Positions 24,251 through 33,161 of a stretch of DNA of 64,000 bases are shown here, in pieces. Within the stretch, counting starts at the first letter, position 1, and each line of letters begins with the position of its first letter. The position numbers and the translations under genes were made by a program. Below the pieces are notes generated by a model that worked only from the letters and a program-made list of their open reading frames with translations, was not told the origin of the DNA and did not search any database. Origin of the DNA: Streptomyces sp. NRRL F-5126 (GTDB lineage Bacteria > Actinomycetota > Actinomycetes > Streptomycetales > Streptomycetaceae); NCBI RefSeq assembly GCF_000721265.1, contig NZ_JOFZ01000006.1, forward strand, positions 310,001 to 374,000, given 5' to 3'.

Positions 24251-24273
24251 AACTGGACGAATTTCATCCAGTT
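24251..24273. promoter_or_regulatory. TetR operator copy 1 (AACTGGA-N9-TCCAGTT)
   Basis: Perfect 7-bp arms around a 9-bp AT-rich spacer, 18 bp upstream of the P450 start codon. The spacer contains GAATT, shared with copy 2. Confidence 0.72.
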
Positions 24274-24290
24274 ACCCTGGGAGCCTAGCT

Positions 24291-24313
24291 AACTGGAGGA
24301 ATTCTGTCCAGAT
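24291..24313. promoter_or_regulatory. TetR operator copy 2 (AACTGGA-N9-TCCAGAT)
   Basis: Second copy, one terminal mismatch, offset by exactly 40 bp (close to four helical turns) from copy 1, on the TetR side of the divergent gap. Confidence 0.7.
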
Positions 24314-24382
24314 GATCCGCCGTCGACGGACCGGCCGGGGGAAAGTGGCTGGTCGTCCGCGTATGTGATAGGGCAGGAGTCG

Positions 24383-25129
24383 ATGCCGGAGCCGACGACG
24401 GGCACGGGACGGGCGAGGACGGGAAACGTGGGGGCGCAGGACAGGCAGGAGACACCGGGGGCGCTTCGCGCCGACGCGCGGCGCAACCGGGAGCAGATCA
24501 TCGAGGCCGCACGGACGCTGTTCCTCAGGATCGGCCCCGAGGTCCCGATGGACGAGGTCGCCCGGGCGGCCGGCGTGGGCGTCGGCACCCTCTACCGTCG
24601 GTTCCCCGACCGCGGCGAGCTGATCAAGGCGGTCAGCCTCGACACCTTCACCCGGCTGGCCGAACTGGCGCGGCGGGCCGAGCAGGAGGAACCGGATCCG
24701 GCGGTGGCGCTGACCGGCCTGCTGCGCACCTCTTACGAAATGCGGCTGAGCGTCATCATGACCGCCGTGTCCCCCCGCGCCCAGCGGGCCATCAAGGACT
24801 CGCCGCCGGTCGCCGAACAGCGGGCCGAGGTGCTCGCCGTGACGGGCAGGCTGCTGCGGCGGGCGCAGGACGACGGCGCCATCCGTCCCGACGTCGGCAC
24901 CGGCGACGTCCTGATGCTGCTGTCGCTGCTGCTCCGGCCGGCGCCGCCACCCGCCGACGATCCGGACGGCATGGACGACATGATCTTCCGGCGACTGCTC
25001 GGCTTGATGATGGACGGCCTGCGGACCGTGCCCGGCTCGGCCCTGCCCGGCCACCCCGTCGACTTCGCCGATATCAAGGAACTGAACCGGCCCGGCGGGC
25101 TCGCCGACCCCGGCTCACCACTCCCGTAA
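24383..25129 (+). CDS. TetR-family repressor of the P450 module
   Basis: Regulator of about 248 residues. The HTH spans ARTLFLRIG through GVGVGTLYRRF, followed by PDRGELIKAV. The long, Gly/Arg-rich N-terminal tail makes the start uncertain: ATG 24383 is chosen, with an in-frame GTG at 24365. Divergent from the P450 gene with two matching 23-bp operators between them. Converges with a small membrane protein gene, separated by a strong terminator. Confidence 0.87.
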   Translation: MPEPTTGTGRARTGNVGAQDRQETPGALRADARRNREQIIEAARTLFLRIGPEVPMDEVARAAGVGVGTLYRRFPDRGELIKAVSLDTFTRLAELARRAEQEEPDPAVALTGLLRTSYEMRLSVIMTAVSPRAQRAIKDSPPVAEQRAEVLAVTGRLLRRAQDDGAIRPDVGTGDVLMLLSLLLRPAPPPADDPDGMDDMIFRRLLGLMMDGLRTVPGSALPGHPVDFADIKELNRPGGLADPGSPLP

Positions 25130-25130
25130 C

Positions 25131-25175
25131 ACACCGGGGCCCCGGCCGGAGGGGGTCCGGCCGGGGCCTCGGTGT
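25131..25175. terminator. Long bidirectional terminator hairpin
   Basis: A 20-bp stem (one G-U pair on the + strand) with a 5-nt G loop, between the convergent TetR and membrane-protein genes. Arms begin ACACCGGGGCC and end GGCCTCGGTGT. Confidence 0.8.
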
Positions 25176-25193
25176 CTCAGTCGCGACCACCCG

Positions 25194-25610
25194 TCAGGCG
25201 GCTGCGCCGCTCTGCAGCGTTGTGGTGTGGACCGGCTGCTCCGCGGGGCGGACCTCCAGCGAGTGCACCACACGCTCCGTGGTCAGTTCGTGTGCGGTCA
25301 GGTCGCCGAGGGCGGCCGCCACGAAGGCGGCTCCGGCGGCGAACACCAGCCAGGTCAGAGCACCGCCGGTGAAGACAAGCGACGCGATGAGCGACCACAG
25401 GCCGATGGCGGCGAGTACGCCGTGACCTGCCTTGGCGGATGTCCGGCGGGCCAGGACGAGTCCGGCGACGCCCGCGAGGGCGACGGCCGTCGACACTCCG
25501 AAGCCCAGCCATTCGACGGCGGAGTTGGTGAATGTCATCGCGGAGACGGCCAGGAAGCCACCGGCGAGGACGGAGAACGTGTTGAGCGCGAAGCGAGGGC
25601 TGAGAGCCAT
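25194..25610 (-). CDS. Small four-TM membrane protein
   Basis: About 138 residues with four hydrophobic segments (roughly 8-30, 38-55, 62-83 and 88-102) and a hydrophilic C-terminal tail rich in Glu, Val and His. Start ATG at 25610 with GAGGAGGTG upstream. I do not recognise a family beyond generic actinobacterial membrane proteins, and no partner gene suggests a function. Confidence 0.7.
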   Translation of the reverse strand: MALSPRFALNTFSVLAGGFLAVSAMTFTNSAVEWLGFGVSTAVALAGVAGLVLARRTSAKAGHGVLAAIGLWSLIASLVFTGGALTWLVFAAGAAFVAAALGDLTAHELTTERVVHSLEVRPAEQPVHTTTLQSGAAA

Positions 25611-25710
25611 CGGTGAAGCACCTCCTCGGCACCGCTTTCCTGCGATGCCTCTCTAAAACCAAGGAAGTGGGTCGTCACCAGTCGCAGTGTGTGCGCCAGG
25701 GGCGGCTCGC

Positions 25711-25735
25711 TGCCTCCGATTCCCAACCGGAGGCA
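25711..25735 (-). terminator. Hairpin downstream of the glycopolymer acyltransferase gene
   Basis: TGCCTCCG-N9-CGGAGGCA, 65 bp after the acyltransferase stop on the minus strand. Probably ends the leftward glycopolymer operon. Confidence 0.55.
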
Positions 25736-25799
25736 CTTGTTGTCAACTGCCCGCCCCCTCACTTCATTCCTGATATCGCGTTTAAGTGTGTGGTGTGCG

Positions 25800-26930
25800 T
25801 CACATGCTCCTGGAGGTGAGTCGTGCACGCAGCCAGGGCGTCAGCGGGCGTTCCACACAGCGGTGCAGGAGCCAGGCCAGGAGCAGCATGGCCGCCACCG
25901 TCAGGGGCAGGGCCGCCGCCGCGGGGACGCCCAGGGTGCGGTGGAGGACTCCTATGACCACCCAGCCGAGGTGTTCGTGGACGAGGTAGAACGGGTACGT
26001 CAGGGCACCCGCCGTCGTCAGCCAGCGCCAGTCGGCACGGCGCGGTCGGCCCATGGCTATGGCCGCGATCGCGGCGAAGCCCAGTGCGAGGATCGCGATG
26101 ATGACCGTCGTGTGGCGGTAGCCGAAGTGGCTCGCCGGGTGCCAGAGGTCGGCGACCGCGTAGTGCTGGCCGAGCAGGAAGCCCACGGCGGCGAGGCCCC
26201 AGCCGAGGGGGTCGCGGTGGTTCCTGTGCACCAGGTAGAGGCCCATCCCGCCGACGAAGAACGGCGCGTAGTGCGGCATGAGCACCTGCGCGAGCAGGGC
26301 CGAGTGCGCGGCGTCGGCCATGACCGCGCCCAGCGTCCACAGCGCGCCGAACAGGACGACGCGGCGCCGCGTGACGCCCGGCAGGATCACGCACACCGCG
26401 AACAGCGCGTAGAAGCGGATCTCCGCCCACAGCGTCCAGTCCACTCCTATGACGCGCTGCCCGCCGGCGGGCATTTGGAGCAGTGTCAGGTTGAGGAGTG
26501 TGTCGCCGGCCGAGGCCGTGCGGTAGACGACGCCCGGGAGGGCGAACACCGCTGTGATCAGCAGCACCGCCACCCAGTACGCCGGCATCAGGCGGGACGC
26601 GCGCGAGGCGAAGAAGGCGGACAGCGAGCGGCCCCAGCCGCTCATGCAGATGACGAAGCCGCTGATGACGAAGAAGATCTGCACCCCGAGCGGCCCGTAC
26701 GCGAACCACTCGTGCAACGTGGGAAATTGGGTGGCGGGCGACGTGCCCCACGCCGTGGTGATCTCGCCCTCACGGCCGCCGTAGTGGTAGGCGGCCACCA
26801 TCAGCGCCGCGACCAGCCGCAGTCCGTCCAGAGCACGAAGCCGGGTGCCTCCCCGCACCGGTGTGCCCCGCACACCGCTCGCGGCGGCGGGCGCGGCGCC
26901 GGGCAGCGTGGCCGTCGCGCGGGCGCTCAC
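25800..26930 (-). CDS. Membrane O-acyltransferase (acyltransferase 3 family)
   Basis: About 376 residues with roughly ten membrane segments. The family start RLRALDGLRLVAALMVAAYHYGG contains the conserved histidine, and GPLGVQIFFVISGFVI and FFASRASRLMPAYWVAVLL are typical. Such proteins add acetyl or other acyl groups to extracytoplasmic polysaccharides. The GTG start overlaps the stop of the polysialyltransferase-like gene (GTGA), so it is the third gene of a three-gene operon and probably O-acylates the glycopolymer made by this locus. Confidence 0.88.
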   Translation of the reverse strand: MSARATATLPGAAPAAASGVRGTPVRGGTRLRALDGLRLVAALMVAAYHYGGREGEITTAWGTSPATQFPTLHEWFAYGPLGVQIFFVISGFVICMSGWGRSLSAFFASRASRLMPAYWVAVLLITAVFALPGVVYRTASAGDTLLNLTLLQMPAGGQRVIGVDWTLWAEIRFYALFAVCVILPGVTRRRVVLFGALWTLGAVMADAAHSALLAQVLMPHYAPFFVGGMGLYLVHRNHRDPLGWGLAAVGFLLGQHYAVADLWHPASHFGYRHTTVIIAILALGFAAIAAIAMGRPRRADWRWLTTAGALTYPFYLVHEHLGWVVIGVLHRTLGVPAAAALPLTVAAMLLLAWLLHRCVERPLTPWLRARLTSRSM

Positions 26931-28285
26931 CCGCGCCCCTCCCCCGTAGCCGCCCTCCTCAGCGACCGCACCCGGCGCACCACCCCCCTCACTCGTGCGT
27001 CGCGCGGGATGAACGCCAGCCGCGCGGGCAGCCCTCCCGGCAGGTCGAGCACGGTGAGGCGGCGCCGCTTGAAGTAGGCGAGTGTGTGCGGTGTCCGGTG
27101 CCCGCGCAGGTAGGCCTCCGCCCGCTCGCGCAGGTCGGGGTTGACCTTCGGCTGCATCGCGAACCCGACGGCCGCCAGGAGCTCCTGGAGTCCGGACGCC
27201 GCCGGGTCGAGGCGCTGCGCGGCGACCGCCGTGCGGTCGGCGACGTCGGGAAGCAGCTCGTGGCAGATCGTCACGGGCACGCGGTTGCTGTTCTCGTACG
27301 GTGTGAGCCGGTCGAGCAGCAACTCCGTGCCGACGCGCGCGACGGGCAGCCCGTAGAGCGACGCGGCCGTGAACAGCGCCGTCGAGAAGCAGCCGACGAC
27401 GAGGGCGGGGCGCAGCCGCTGGTAGAGCACCTCGGCGATCACCGGCTCGTCGGCGACGGCCAGTTGGATGCCCAGCCGCCGGGCCTCCTCCTCCATGCGG
27501 TGCGAGAAGCGCGCGGGCGCGGTGGGGTGCGGCTTGAAGACGGCGGTGCGGTGGCCGAGTTCGTGGGCGCCGCGCACCATCCGTACGTGCAGTTCCTCCT
27601 CCTCGTCGGGGGTGAGGATGGACAGCGCGGAGAGGTACTGCCCGAGCAGCAGGGCGGGGGCGTCGGAGCCACCCTGTGCCTGCGGGAGCCGCGGGGGCTC
27701 CTCGGCGATCTCCGTGAGCACCTTCAGGAACGCCTCGTTCGGCACGACCGCCGGCTCCGCGCCGAACTCCCGCAGCAGCATGGGCCGCAGACCCGGCACG
27801 AGGTCGAGGTGGAGCACCCGCCGGATGCGGGTGCCGATGAGCGGCGGGATCTTGTTGCGGGTGGGCCCGTAGCTCATCAGCCCGTCCGCGTAGAGGTCGA
27901 TGGGTGCGCCGGTGAAGATGTCGGTGATCGCGAGTGCGGGCACCACCTGGATGGACTCGGCGACGAGGTGGACGGGGTCGTCCCCCAGGTTCCACAGCAG
28001 CCGCAGGTGGCGCTCCCACAGCGGGACGTCGTCGGGGCGCGGCGACCACGAGCCGGGGTGGAAGGGGTGGATGGCCTCGTTCCACGACAGGACGTCGTCG
28101 AAGCGGCCGCGCAGCCGGCCGAATCCCGACATCTCGTCGAGCGCCGGGGTGGCCTCCGGGTTGGCGGCGTTGTTCGACACCAGCAGGATGGTGCGCCGGG
28201 CCGGTTCGAAGCATCCCGCGTCCAGGGCGGCGGCCAGTGTGGCCGCGCCGTAGAGCGTGGAGGCGAGGAGGATACGGGTGGTCAT
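26927..28285 (-). CDS. Polysialyltransferase-family glycosyltransferase
   Basis: About 452 residues. Motifs of the bacterial polysialyltransferase family are visible: an acidic-Gly motif LYADGLMSYG (131-140), the HP motif FKPHPTAP (250-257) and the S/T motif GCFSTALFTA near residue 305. These enzymes move nonulosonic acids (sialic acid, Kdn) from CMP-donors. Start ATG at 28285 overlaps the stop of the upstream GT2 gene (ATGA). With NeuA and NeuB encoded 2.6 kb away it should polymerise or add the Kdn-type sugar of a cell-wall glycopolymer. Confidence 0.82.
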   Translation of the reverse strand: MTTRILLASTLYGAATLAAALDAGCFEPARRTILLVSNNAANPEATPALDEMSGFGRLRGRFDDVLSWNEAIHPFHPGSWSPRPDDVPLWERHLRLLWNLGDDPVHLVAESIQVVPALAITDIFTGAPIDLYADGLMSYGPTRNKIPPLIGTRIRRVLHLDLVPGLRPMLLREFGAEPAVVPNEAFLKVLTEIAEEPPRLPQAQGGSDAPALLLGQYLSALSILTPDEEEELHVRMVRGAHELGHRTAVFKPHPTAPARFSHRMEEEARRLGIQLAVADEPVIAEVLYQRLRPALVVGCFSTALFTAASLYGLPVARVGTELLLDRLTPYENSNRVPVTICHELLPDVADRTAVAAQRLDPAASGLQELLAAVGFAMQPKVNPDLRERAEAYLRGHRTPHTLAYFKRRRLTVLDLPGGLPARLAFIPRDARVRGVVRRVRSLRRAATGEGRG

Positions 28286-29262
28286 GCGGCCACCTCCGCG
28301 GTGGCCTGGCGGCGGCGCAGTTTGGCGAGCCGCGCGGCGCGCCGGTGGTCGAGCCCTGCCAGGGTGGCGTCGAGGACGTCCTGCGGCATGCGGCGCAGCG
28401 CGGCGGCGCTCATCGCCTTGAGCTGCTTGGCGACTGCCGGTTCGAACTGGTCGATCCTGCCCAGGTGGTGGGTGATGATGGCGCAGTACGTGCGGACGGC
28501 CTTCGGCATCAGCAGGTCCGCGTCCTGGTCCTCGGCGGTCTCGCGCAGCAGCAGGTCGAACGCGGCGACGAAGTCGAGTTGGCGTGTGTCGCCGATCTGG
28601 GTGAGGGACGACTGGACGCCGCGGCGGTAGTAGTAGCCCAGCTGGTTCACGGCCGCGCACGACTCGGCCCCGCGGTGCAGCCGCCAGATCCACGGCCGGT
28701 CCTCCGCGGTGTGCAGGCCGTCGGGGAATGTCATCAGGCCCGCGTCGAGCAGCCGCCGGTGGAACACTCCGGCCCAGGAGTACGGGTAGTCCACCGACGT
28801 GGAGCGGGTGTCGGGGAGTATCAGGTCGCGCGGGCGCAGCACCGTGCCCCGCGGTCCGATGGGCGCGCGGTAGACGGTCCGCGCCCTGGCGGTGCAGCGG
28901 ACCTGGTCGGTGCGGATGAAGTCGACGCCGAGCCGCTCGATCTCGCCGACCAGCGCGGGCAGGTAGTCGCGCGCCAGCCAGTCGTCGCCGTCGAGGAAGG
29001 TCAGGTACTCCCCTGCCGCCGCCCGCAGCCCGGTGTTGCGTGCGGTGCCGATGCTGCTGTTCCTCTCGTGCCGGATCTGGCGCACCTCGCAGCGCAGCCG
29101 GGGCGCGAACGCCGCCACGACGTCGGGGGTGCCGTCGGTGGAGCAGTCGTCGACGAACACGACCTCGTCGTCCTCGCGGACGTTCGCACGCAGGCTGCGC
29201 AGGGCTTCGGTGATGAACGGCCGCACGTTGTAGTACGGCACGATGACGGAGAGCTTGACCAC
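28282..29262 (-). CDS. GT2-family glycosyltransferase
   Basis: About 326 residues; GT-A glycosyltransferase of family 2. Sequence begins VVKLSVIVPYYNV, with VFVDDCSTDGTP, ARNTGLRAAAGEYLTFLDGDDWL (the DxD motif) and a later TAEDRPWIWRLH segment with the catalytic acidic residues. GTG start at 29262, weak ribosome binding site; no better start is seen. First gene of the leftward glycopolymer operon, divergent from the DUF6716-like gene across 219 bp. Confidence 0.88.
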   Translation of the reverse strand: MVKLSVIVPYYNVRPFITEALRSLRANVREDDEVVFVDDCSTDGTPDVVAAFAPRLRCEVRQIRHERNSSIGTARNTGLRAAAGEYLTFLDGDDWLARDYLPALVGEIERLGVDFIRTDQVRCTARARTVYRAPIGPRGTVLRPRDLILPDTRSTSVDYPYSWAGVFHRRLLDAGLMTFPDGLHTAEDRPWIWRLHRGAESCAAVNQLGYYYRRGVQSSLTQIGDTRQLDFVAAFDLLLRETAEDQDADLLMPKAVRTYCAIITHHLGRIDQFEPAVAKQLKAMSAAALRRMPQDVLDATLAGLDHRRAARLAKLRRRQATAEVAA

Positions 29263-29481
29263 CCGCCGGACGCTAGGTGGCGCCACGGCTCCGCCCGCGA
29301 ACGCCCGGCCGACGGCGGGTGAACGGCGTGTGACGAAATCCCCACGCCTCGCGCCGCCCGCCCGCCGTGCGCCTCTCGCGGGCCGCCCGCCGGCCGCCCA
29401 CCCCAGGCGTAGACGCGCTGTTAACCCGTTGTTGCCATGGAGTTGGGCCGCTGCCCGGCGCGGCTTCCTAACGTCCTCGGC
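29263..29481. promoter_or_regulatory. Divergent promoter region of the two glycopolymer operons
   Basis: The only non-coding gap between the leftward and rightward operons. It contains GTTAACCCGTTGTTGCCATGG around 29418-29438 but no convincing -10/-35 pair or operator. An in-frame ATG at 29437 leaves open a longer N-terminus for the rightward gene. Confidence 0.4.
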
Positions 29482-30852
29482 GTGCACTCAGCTACCAGTC
29501 AAGCGGTCCGGGTCGCCGTTCTCGCGGACTCCGACACCCGGTGGAAGTGGGGCGCGCTGACCGCGCGCCGCGTCGTCCCCGAAGGCCGCACCGTCGAGCT
29601 CGGCGGCTTCCTGCTGCGCGGCCGCGCCACACCCACCGCACGCCAGCTCGCGGAGGTGGACGCGGCGGCGGACGCGGTACGCGAGGTCACCGGCGCGCAG
29701 TTCCTGCACGCTCTCGAAACCGGGCACGGCGACACCGGGCCCGGCGGGTACGGGCGCGGTTACGACCTGGTCGTACTCGCGCTCGTCGGCGGCGGTGTGC
29801 AGGCCATGCTGCACGGCATCGCCGCGCTGGGCCTCGGCCGGCGGCCCGTGGTGGTGACCGGCTATGTCGGCGTCGTCTACGAGAAGCTCGCCGACGGCCT
29901 GCTGCTGCGGCACGGCGCCGACGTCGTCCTCGCCAACTCCCGCCACGACGCGGAGCGGTTCCGCGACGTGTACGAGGGCGTCGGCGCGGACGCGGCCGGC
30001 GTCACGCAGGCCGCGCTGCCGTTCCTCGGGGGTGCGCGCTACGAACGTGAGGAGGGCCGCGACACCGTGGTGTTCGCGGCGCAGCCGTCCGTGCCCGCCA
30101 CCCGCGCCGACCGCGCGTACCTGCTGCACCGCCTGGTGGAACACGCCCGCCTGCACCCGCGCCGCGAGGTGCTGCTCAAGCTGCGCAGCCGGGTCGGCGA
30201 ACACACCACGCACGTCGAGGAGTTCCCCTACCAGCGGCTCGCAGACCGCACCGCGGGCGGCCTGCCGCCCAACTTCCGCCTGGTGCAGGGGAACATGGGC
30301 GAGGTCCTCGACCGCGCCGACCTGCTCGTCACGGTCTCCTCCACGGCCGCGCTCGAATCGCTGCACCGCCGCATCCCCACCGCGATCCTCACGGACCTCG
30401 GCATCCGCGAGCCGCTCGGCAACCACCACTTCGTCGGCTCCGGCTGCCTGGCCTCCTGGGACCAGCTGGACGCCGGCCTGCGGCCGGACGCCGACCCCGT
30501 CTGGGCGGGCAGGTCGGGCGTGGCCGCTGTGGATGCCACGACGGGAGCGGGCTCGTACGCCGCCGCGTTCGACGAGGCGCGTGCCCGCGTCGCGGCCCTG
30601 CTCGACGGGCCCGCGCTGCCGCCGCCCGCCCCCTACTACACCCGCACCACGGCACCCGGTTACCTGCCGCAACTGCTCGCGAGGTACCACCTCGACCCCG
30701 ACGGCAGGCCGCTCGCGCCGGCCGCGTCCCGCGACGACGCCTCGGGCCTGCGCCGGGCCGTGCGCCAGGCGGTACGGGACGCGGCGCGCGGCGCGTACCG
30801 CCACGGCGTGCAGCGCGTCGCGCCCGTCATCCGGCGGATGGGCGAGCTGTGA
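29482..30852 (+). CDS. DUF6716-like putative glycosyltransferase
   Basis: About 456 residues. I believe it belongs to the DUF6716 group found in actinobacterial glycopolymer loci. Seen directly: an N-terminal VRVAVLADSDTRWKWG, a nucleotide-binding-like VVVTGYVGVVYEKLADG, LLKLRSRVGEHTTHVEE and VTVSSTAALESL, which recalls the S/T motif of polysialyltransferase-type GT-B enzymes. First gene of the rightward operon with neuA-HAD, neuB and another transferase. Start is uncertain (GTG 29482 or ATG 29437). Probable role: transfer of a glycopolymer sugar. Confidence 0.75.
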   Translation: MHSATSQAVRVAVLADSDTRWKWGALTARRVVPEGRTVELGGFLLRGRATPTARQLAEVDAAADAVREVTGAQFLHALETGHGDTGPGGYGRGYDLVVLALVGGGVQAMLHGIAALGLGRRPVVVTGYVGVVYEKLADGLLLRHGADVVLANSRHDAERFRDVYEGVGADAAGVTQAALPFLGGARYEREEGRDTVVFAAQPSVPATRADRAYLLHRLVEHARLHPRREVLLKLRSRVGEHTTHVEEFPYQRLADRTAGGLPPNFRLVQGNMGEVLDRADLLVTVSSTAALESLHRRIPTAILTDLGIREPLGNHHFVGSGCLASWDQLDAGLRPDADPVWAGRSGVAAVDATTGAGSYAAAFDEARARVAALLDGPALPPPAPYYTRTTAPGYLPQLLARYHLDPDGRPLAPAASRDDASGLRRAVRQAVRDAARGAYRHGVQRVAPVIRRMGEL

Positions 30853-30902
30853 CGGGCCGGGGCCGTGTCCGACGAACCACCGCCGTGCACCAAGGAGAAG
30901 CC

Positions 30903-32144
30903 ATGACCGTCCTCGCCGTGATCCCCGCCCGCGGCGGGTCCAAGGGCGTGCCCGCGAAGAACCTCGCCAGGGTCGGCGGCGTGCCGCTGGTCGTGCGCGC
31001 CGTACGGGCCTGCCGGGCGTCCCGCGAGGTGACCGACGTCGTCGTGTCCACCGACGACCCGGCGATCGCGGACGCGGCGCGCGCCGCGGGCGCCGAGGTC
31101 GTGACCCGCCCGCCCGCGATCGCGGGCGACACCGCCACGAGCGAGGCGGCCGTCGCGCACGCCATGGACGCGTTCGAAAACGCACACGCGACGCCAGTGG
31201 ATGTGGTGCTGCTCGTGCAGTGCACCAGCCCCTTCCTCACCGCCGAGGACGTGGACGGTGTGGCGGCCGCGATCACCACGGACGGCGCGGACACCGCGCT
31301 GACCGTCGCGCCCACGCACGGCTTCGTCTGGCGTGAGGCGGGGACGCCGGAGGCCGGCGCCGACGGCTACGGCGTCAACCACGACAAGGCGAACCGGCCG
31401 CGCCGCCAGGACAGGCCGCGGGAGTACCTGGAGACGGGCGCCGCGTACGCGATGCGCGCCGACGGGTTCCGCGCGGCGGGCCACCGGTTCTTCGGCCGTA
31501 CGCAGCTGGTGGTGACCGACCCGGCACGCGTCCTGGAGATCGACGAGCCGCAGGACCTCGCCCGCGCACGCGCGCTGGCGCCGCTGCTCGACCCGGCGGT
31601 GCTGCCCGCGTACGGCGACGTCGACGCGGTCGTGCTCGACTTCGACGGCACGCAGACCGACGACCGCGTCCTCATCGACTCGGACGGCCGCGAGATGGTC
31701 GCCGTGCACCGCGGCGACGGGCTCGGCGTGGCGGCGCTGCGCCGTGCGGGTCTCGCCCTGCTGGTGCTCTCCACGGAGCGCAACCCCGTCGTCGCCGCCC
31801 GCGCGGACAAGCTCGGCGTGCCCGTGCTGCACGGCATCGACCGCAAGGACGCCGCGCTCAAACAGTGGTGCGACGAGCGCGGGGTGGTGCCCGAGCGCGT
31901 GCTGTACGTCGGCAACGACGTGAACGACCTTCCGTGCTTCGACCTCGTGGGCTGGCCGGTGGCCGTGGCGAGCGCCCACGACGCGGTGCGCGCCGCCGCC
32001 CGTGCCGTCACCGCGACACCGGGCGGCGAGGGGGCGATCCGCGAGATCGCCGGCTGGCTGCTCGGCCCCGGGCTGCGCGCCCCGGCCCCGGACGCGGCAC
32101 TCGCGCCGCCGGTCGCGTCAACGGCCGTATCGCCGGTCGCATGA
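30903..32144 (+). CDS. Bifunctional CMP-nonulosonate cytidylyltransferase / HAD phosphatase
   Basis: About 413 residues in two domains. Residues 1-225 are an NeuA-type cytidylyltransferase with the pyrophosphorylase motif VIPARGGSKGVPAKN (7-20), LLVQCTSPF and NRPRRQ. Residues 238-390 are a KdsC-like HAD phosphatase: LDFDGTQTDD (245-254, catalytic aspartates 246 and 248), LVLSTE, and VGNDVNDLPCF. A joined phosphatase fits a route in which NeuB makes a nonulosonate 9-phosphate (as for Kdn from mannose 6-phosphate) that must be dephosphorylated before activation. ATG preceded by AAGGAGAAGCC. Central to the rightward operon. Confidence 0.92.
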   Translation: MTVLAVIPARGGSKGVPAKNLARVGGVPLVVRAVRACRASREVTDVVVSTDDPAIADAARAAGAEVVTRPPAIAGDTATSEAAVAHAMDAFENAHATPVDVVLLVQCTSPFLTAEDVDGVAAAITTDGADTALTVAPTHGFVWREAGTPEAGADGYGVNHDKANRPRRQDRPREYLETGAAYAMRADGFRAAGHRFFGRTQLVVTDPARVLEIDEPQDLARARALAPLLDPAVLPAYGDVDAVVLDFDGTQTDDRVLIDSDGREMVAVHRGDGLGVAALRRAGLALLVLSTERNPVVAARADKLGVPVLHGIDRKDAALKQWCDERGVVPERVLYVGNDVNDLPCFDLVGWPVAVASAHDAVRAAARAVTATPGGEGAIREIAGWLLGPGLRAPAPDAALAPPVASTAVSPVA

Positions 32145-32223
32145 GCGGCGCCCGGCTCCGTCCGTCCCCCACCCGATTCCTACCCCCGACCCCCACAACA
32201 CCGCTGACACCTAAGGACAGTTC

Positions 32224-33150
32224 ATGAACACCGAAGCCTCCTCCCGCCTGCGCACGTTCGGTTCGCGCACGGCAGGCCCCGGCCACCCCGTCTACATCAC
32301 CGGCGAGATCGGCATCAACCACAACGGCGACCTGGACAACGCGATCGCGCTGATCGACGTGGCCGCCGAGGCAGGCTGCGACGCCGTCAAGTTCCAGAAG
32401 CGCACCCCGGAGATCTGCACACCGCGCGACCAGTGGGACATCGAGCGCGACACGCCCTGGGGCCGTATGACGTACATCGACTACCGCCACCGCGTGGAGT
32501 TCGGCGAGGACGAGTACCGCGCCATCGACGAGCACTGCGCCGAGAAGGGCATCGACTGGTTCGCGTCCCCGTGGGACACCGAGGCCGTCGCCTTCCTGGA
32601 GAAGTTCGACTCGCTCCCCGCACACAAGGTCGCGTCCGCTTGCCTGACCGACGACGAGCTGCTGCGCACGCTGCGCGCCACCGGACGCACGGTCGTCCTG
32701 TCCAGCGGCATGTCGACACCGAAGCAGATCCGGCACGCCGTCGAGGTGCTCGGCAGCGAGAACATCCTGCTGTGCCACGCCACTTCGACGTACCCGGCGA
32801 AGGCGGAAGAGCTCAACCTGCGGGTCATCGACACGCTCAGGGCCGAGTTCCCGAACGTGCCGATCGGCTACAGCGGCCACGAGACCGGCCTCCAGACCAC
32901 GCTCGCCGCCGTGGCGCTCGGCGCGGCGTTCGTCGAGCGCCACATCACACTGGACCGCGCCATGTGGGGCTCCGACCAGGCCGCGTCCGTCGAGCCGCAG
33001 GGCCTCGCGCGCCTGGTGCGCGACATCCGCACCATCGAGGCGTCGCTCGGCGACGGTGTGAAGCAGGTCTACGAGTCGGAGCTCGGCCCGATGAAGAAGC
33101 TGCGCCGCGTCGCGGGCGTGGTGGCCGACGCCGAGTCGGCGCGGGTCTGA
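32224..33150 (+). CDS. NeuB-family nonulosonic acid synthase (probable Kdn/Kdn-9-P synthase)
   Basis: About 308 residues; condenses phosphoenolpyruvate with a hexose or its phosphate. Motifs: YITGEIGINHNGDL near residue 25, DAVKFQKRTPE, FASPWD, SSGMST, LCHATSTYPA, IGYSGHE and FVERHITLDR. Typical NeuB proteins carry a C-terminal antifreeze-like (SAF) domain of 60-70 residues; this one stops shortly after MKKLRRV and lacks it. No UDP-GlcNAc 2-epimerase gene (NeuC) is present, so mannose or mannose 6-phosphate, giving Kdn, is the more likely acceptor. Good ribosome binding site (AAGGAC) before the ATG. Confidence 0.9.
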   Translation: MNTEASSRLRTFGSRTAGPGHPVYITGEIGINHNGDLDNAIALIDVAAEAGCDAVKFQKRTPEICTPRDQWDIERDTPWGRMTYIDYRHRVEFGEDEYRAIDEHCAEKGIDWFASPWDTEAVAFLEKFDSLPAHKVASACLTDDELLRTLRATGRTVVLSSGMSTPKQIRHAVEVLGSENILLCHATSTYPAKAEELNLRVIDTLRAEFPNVPIGYSGHETGLQTTLAAVALGAAFVERHITLDRAMWGSDQAASVEPQGLARLVRDIRTIEASLGDGVKQVYESELGPMKKLRRVAGVVADAESARV

Positions 33151-33161
33151 CGGCGCCGGCC

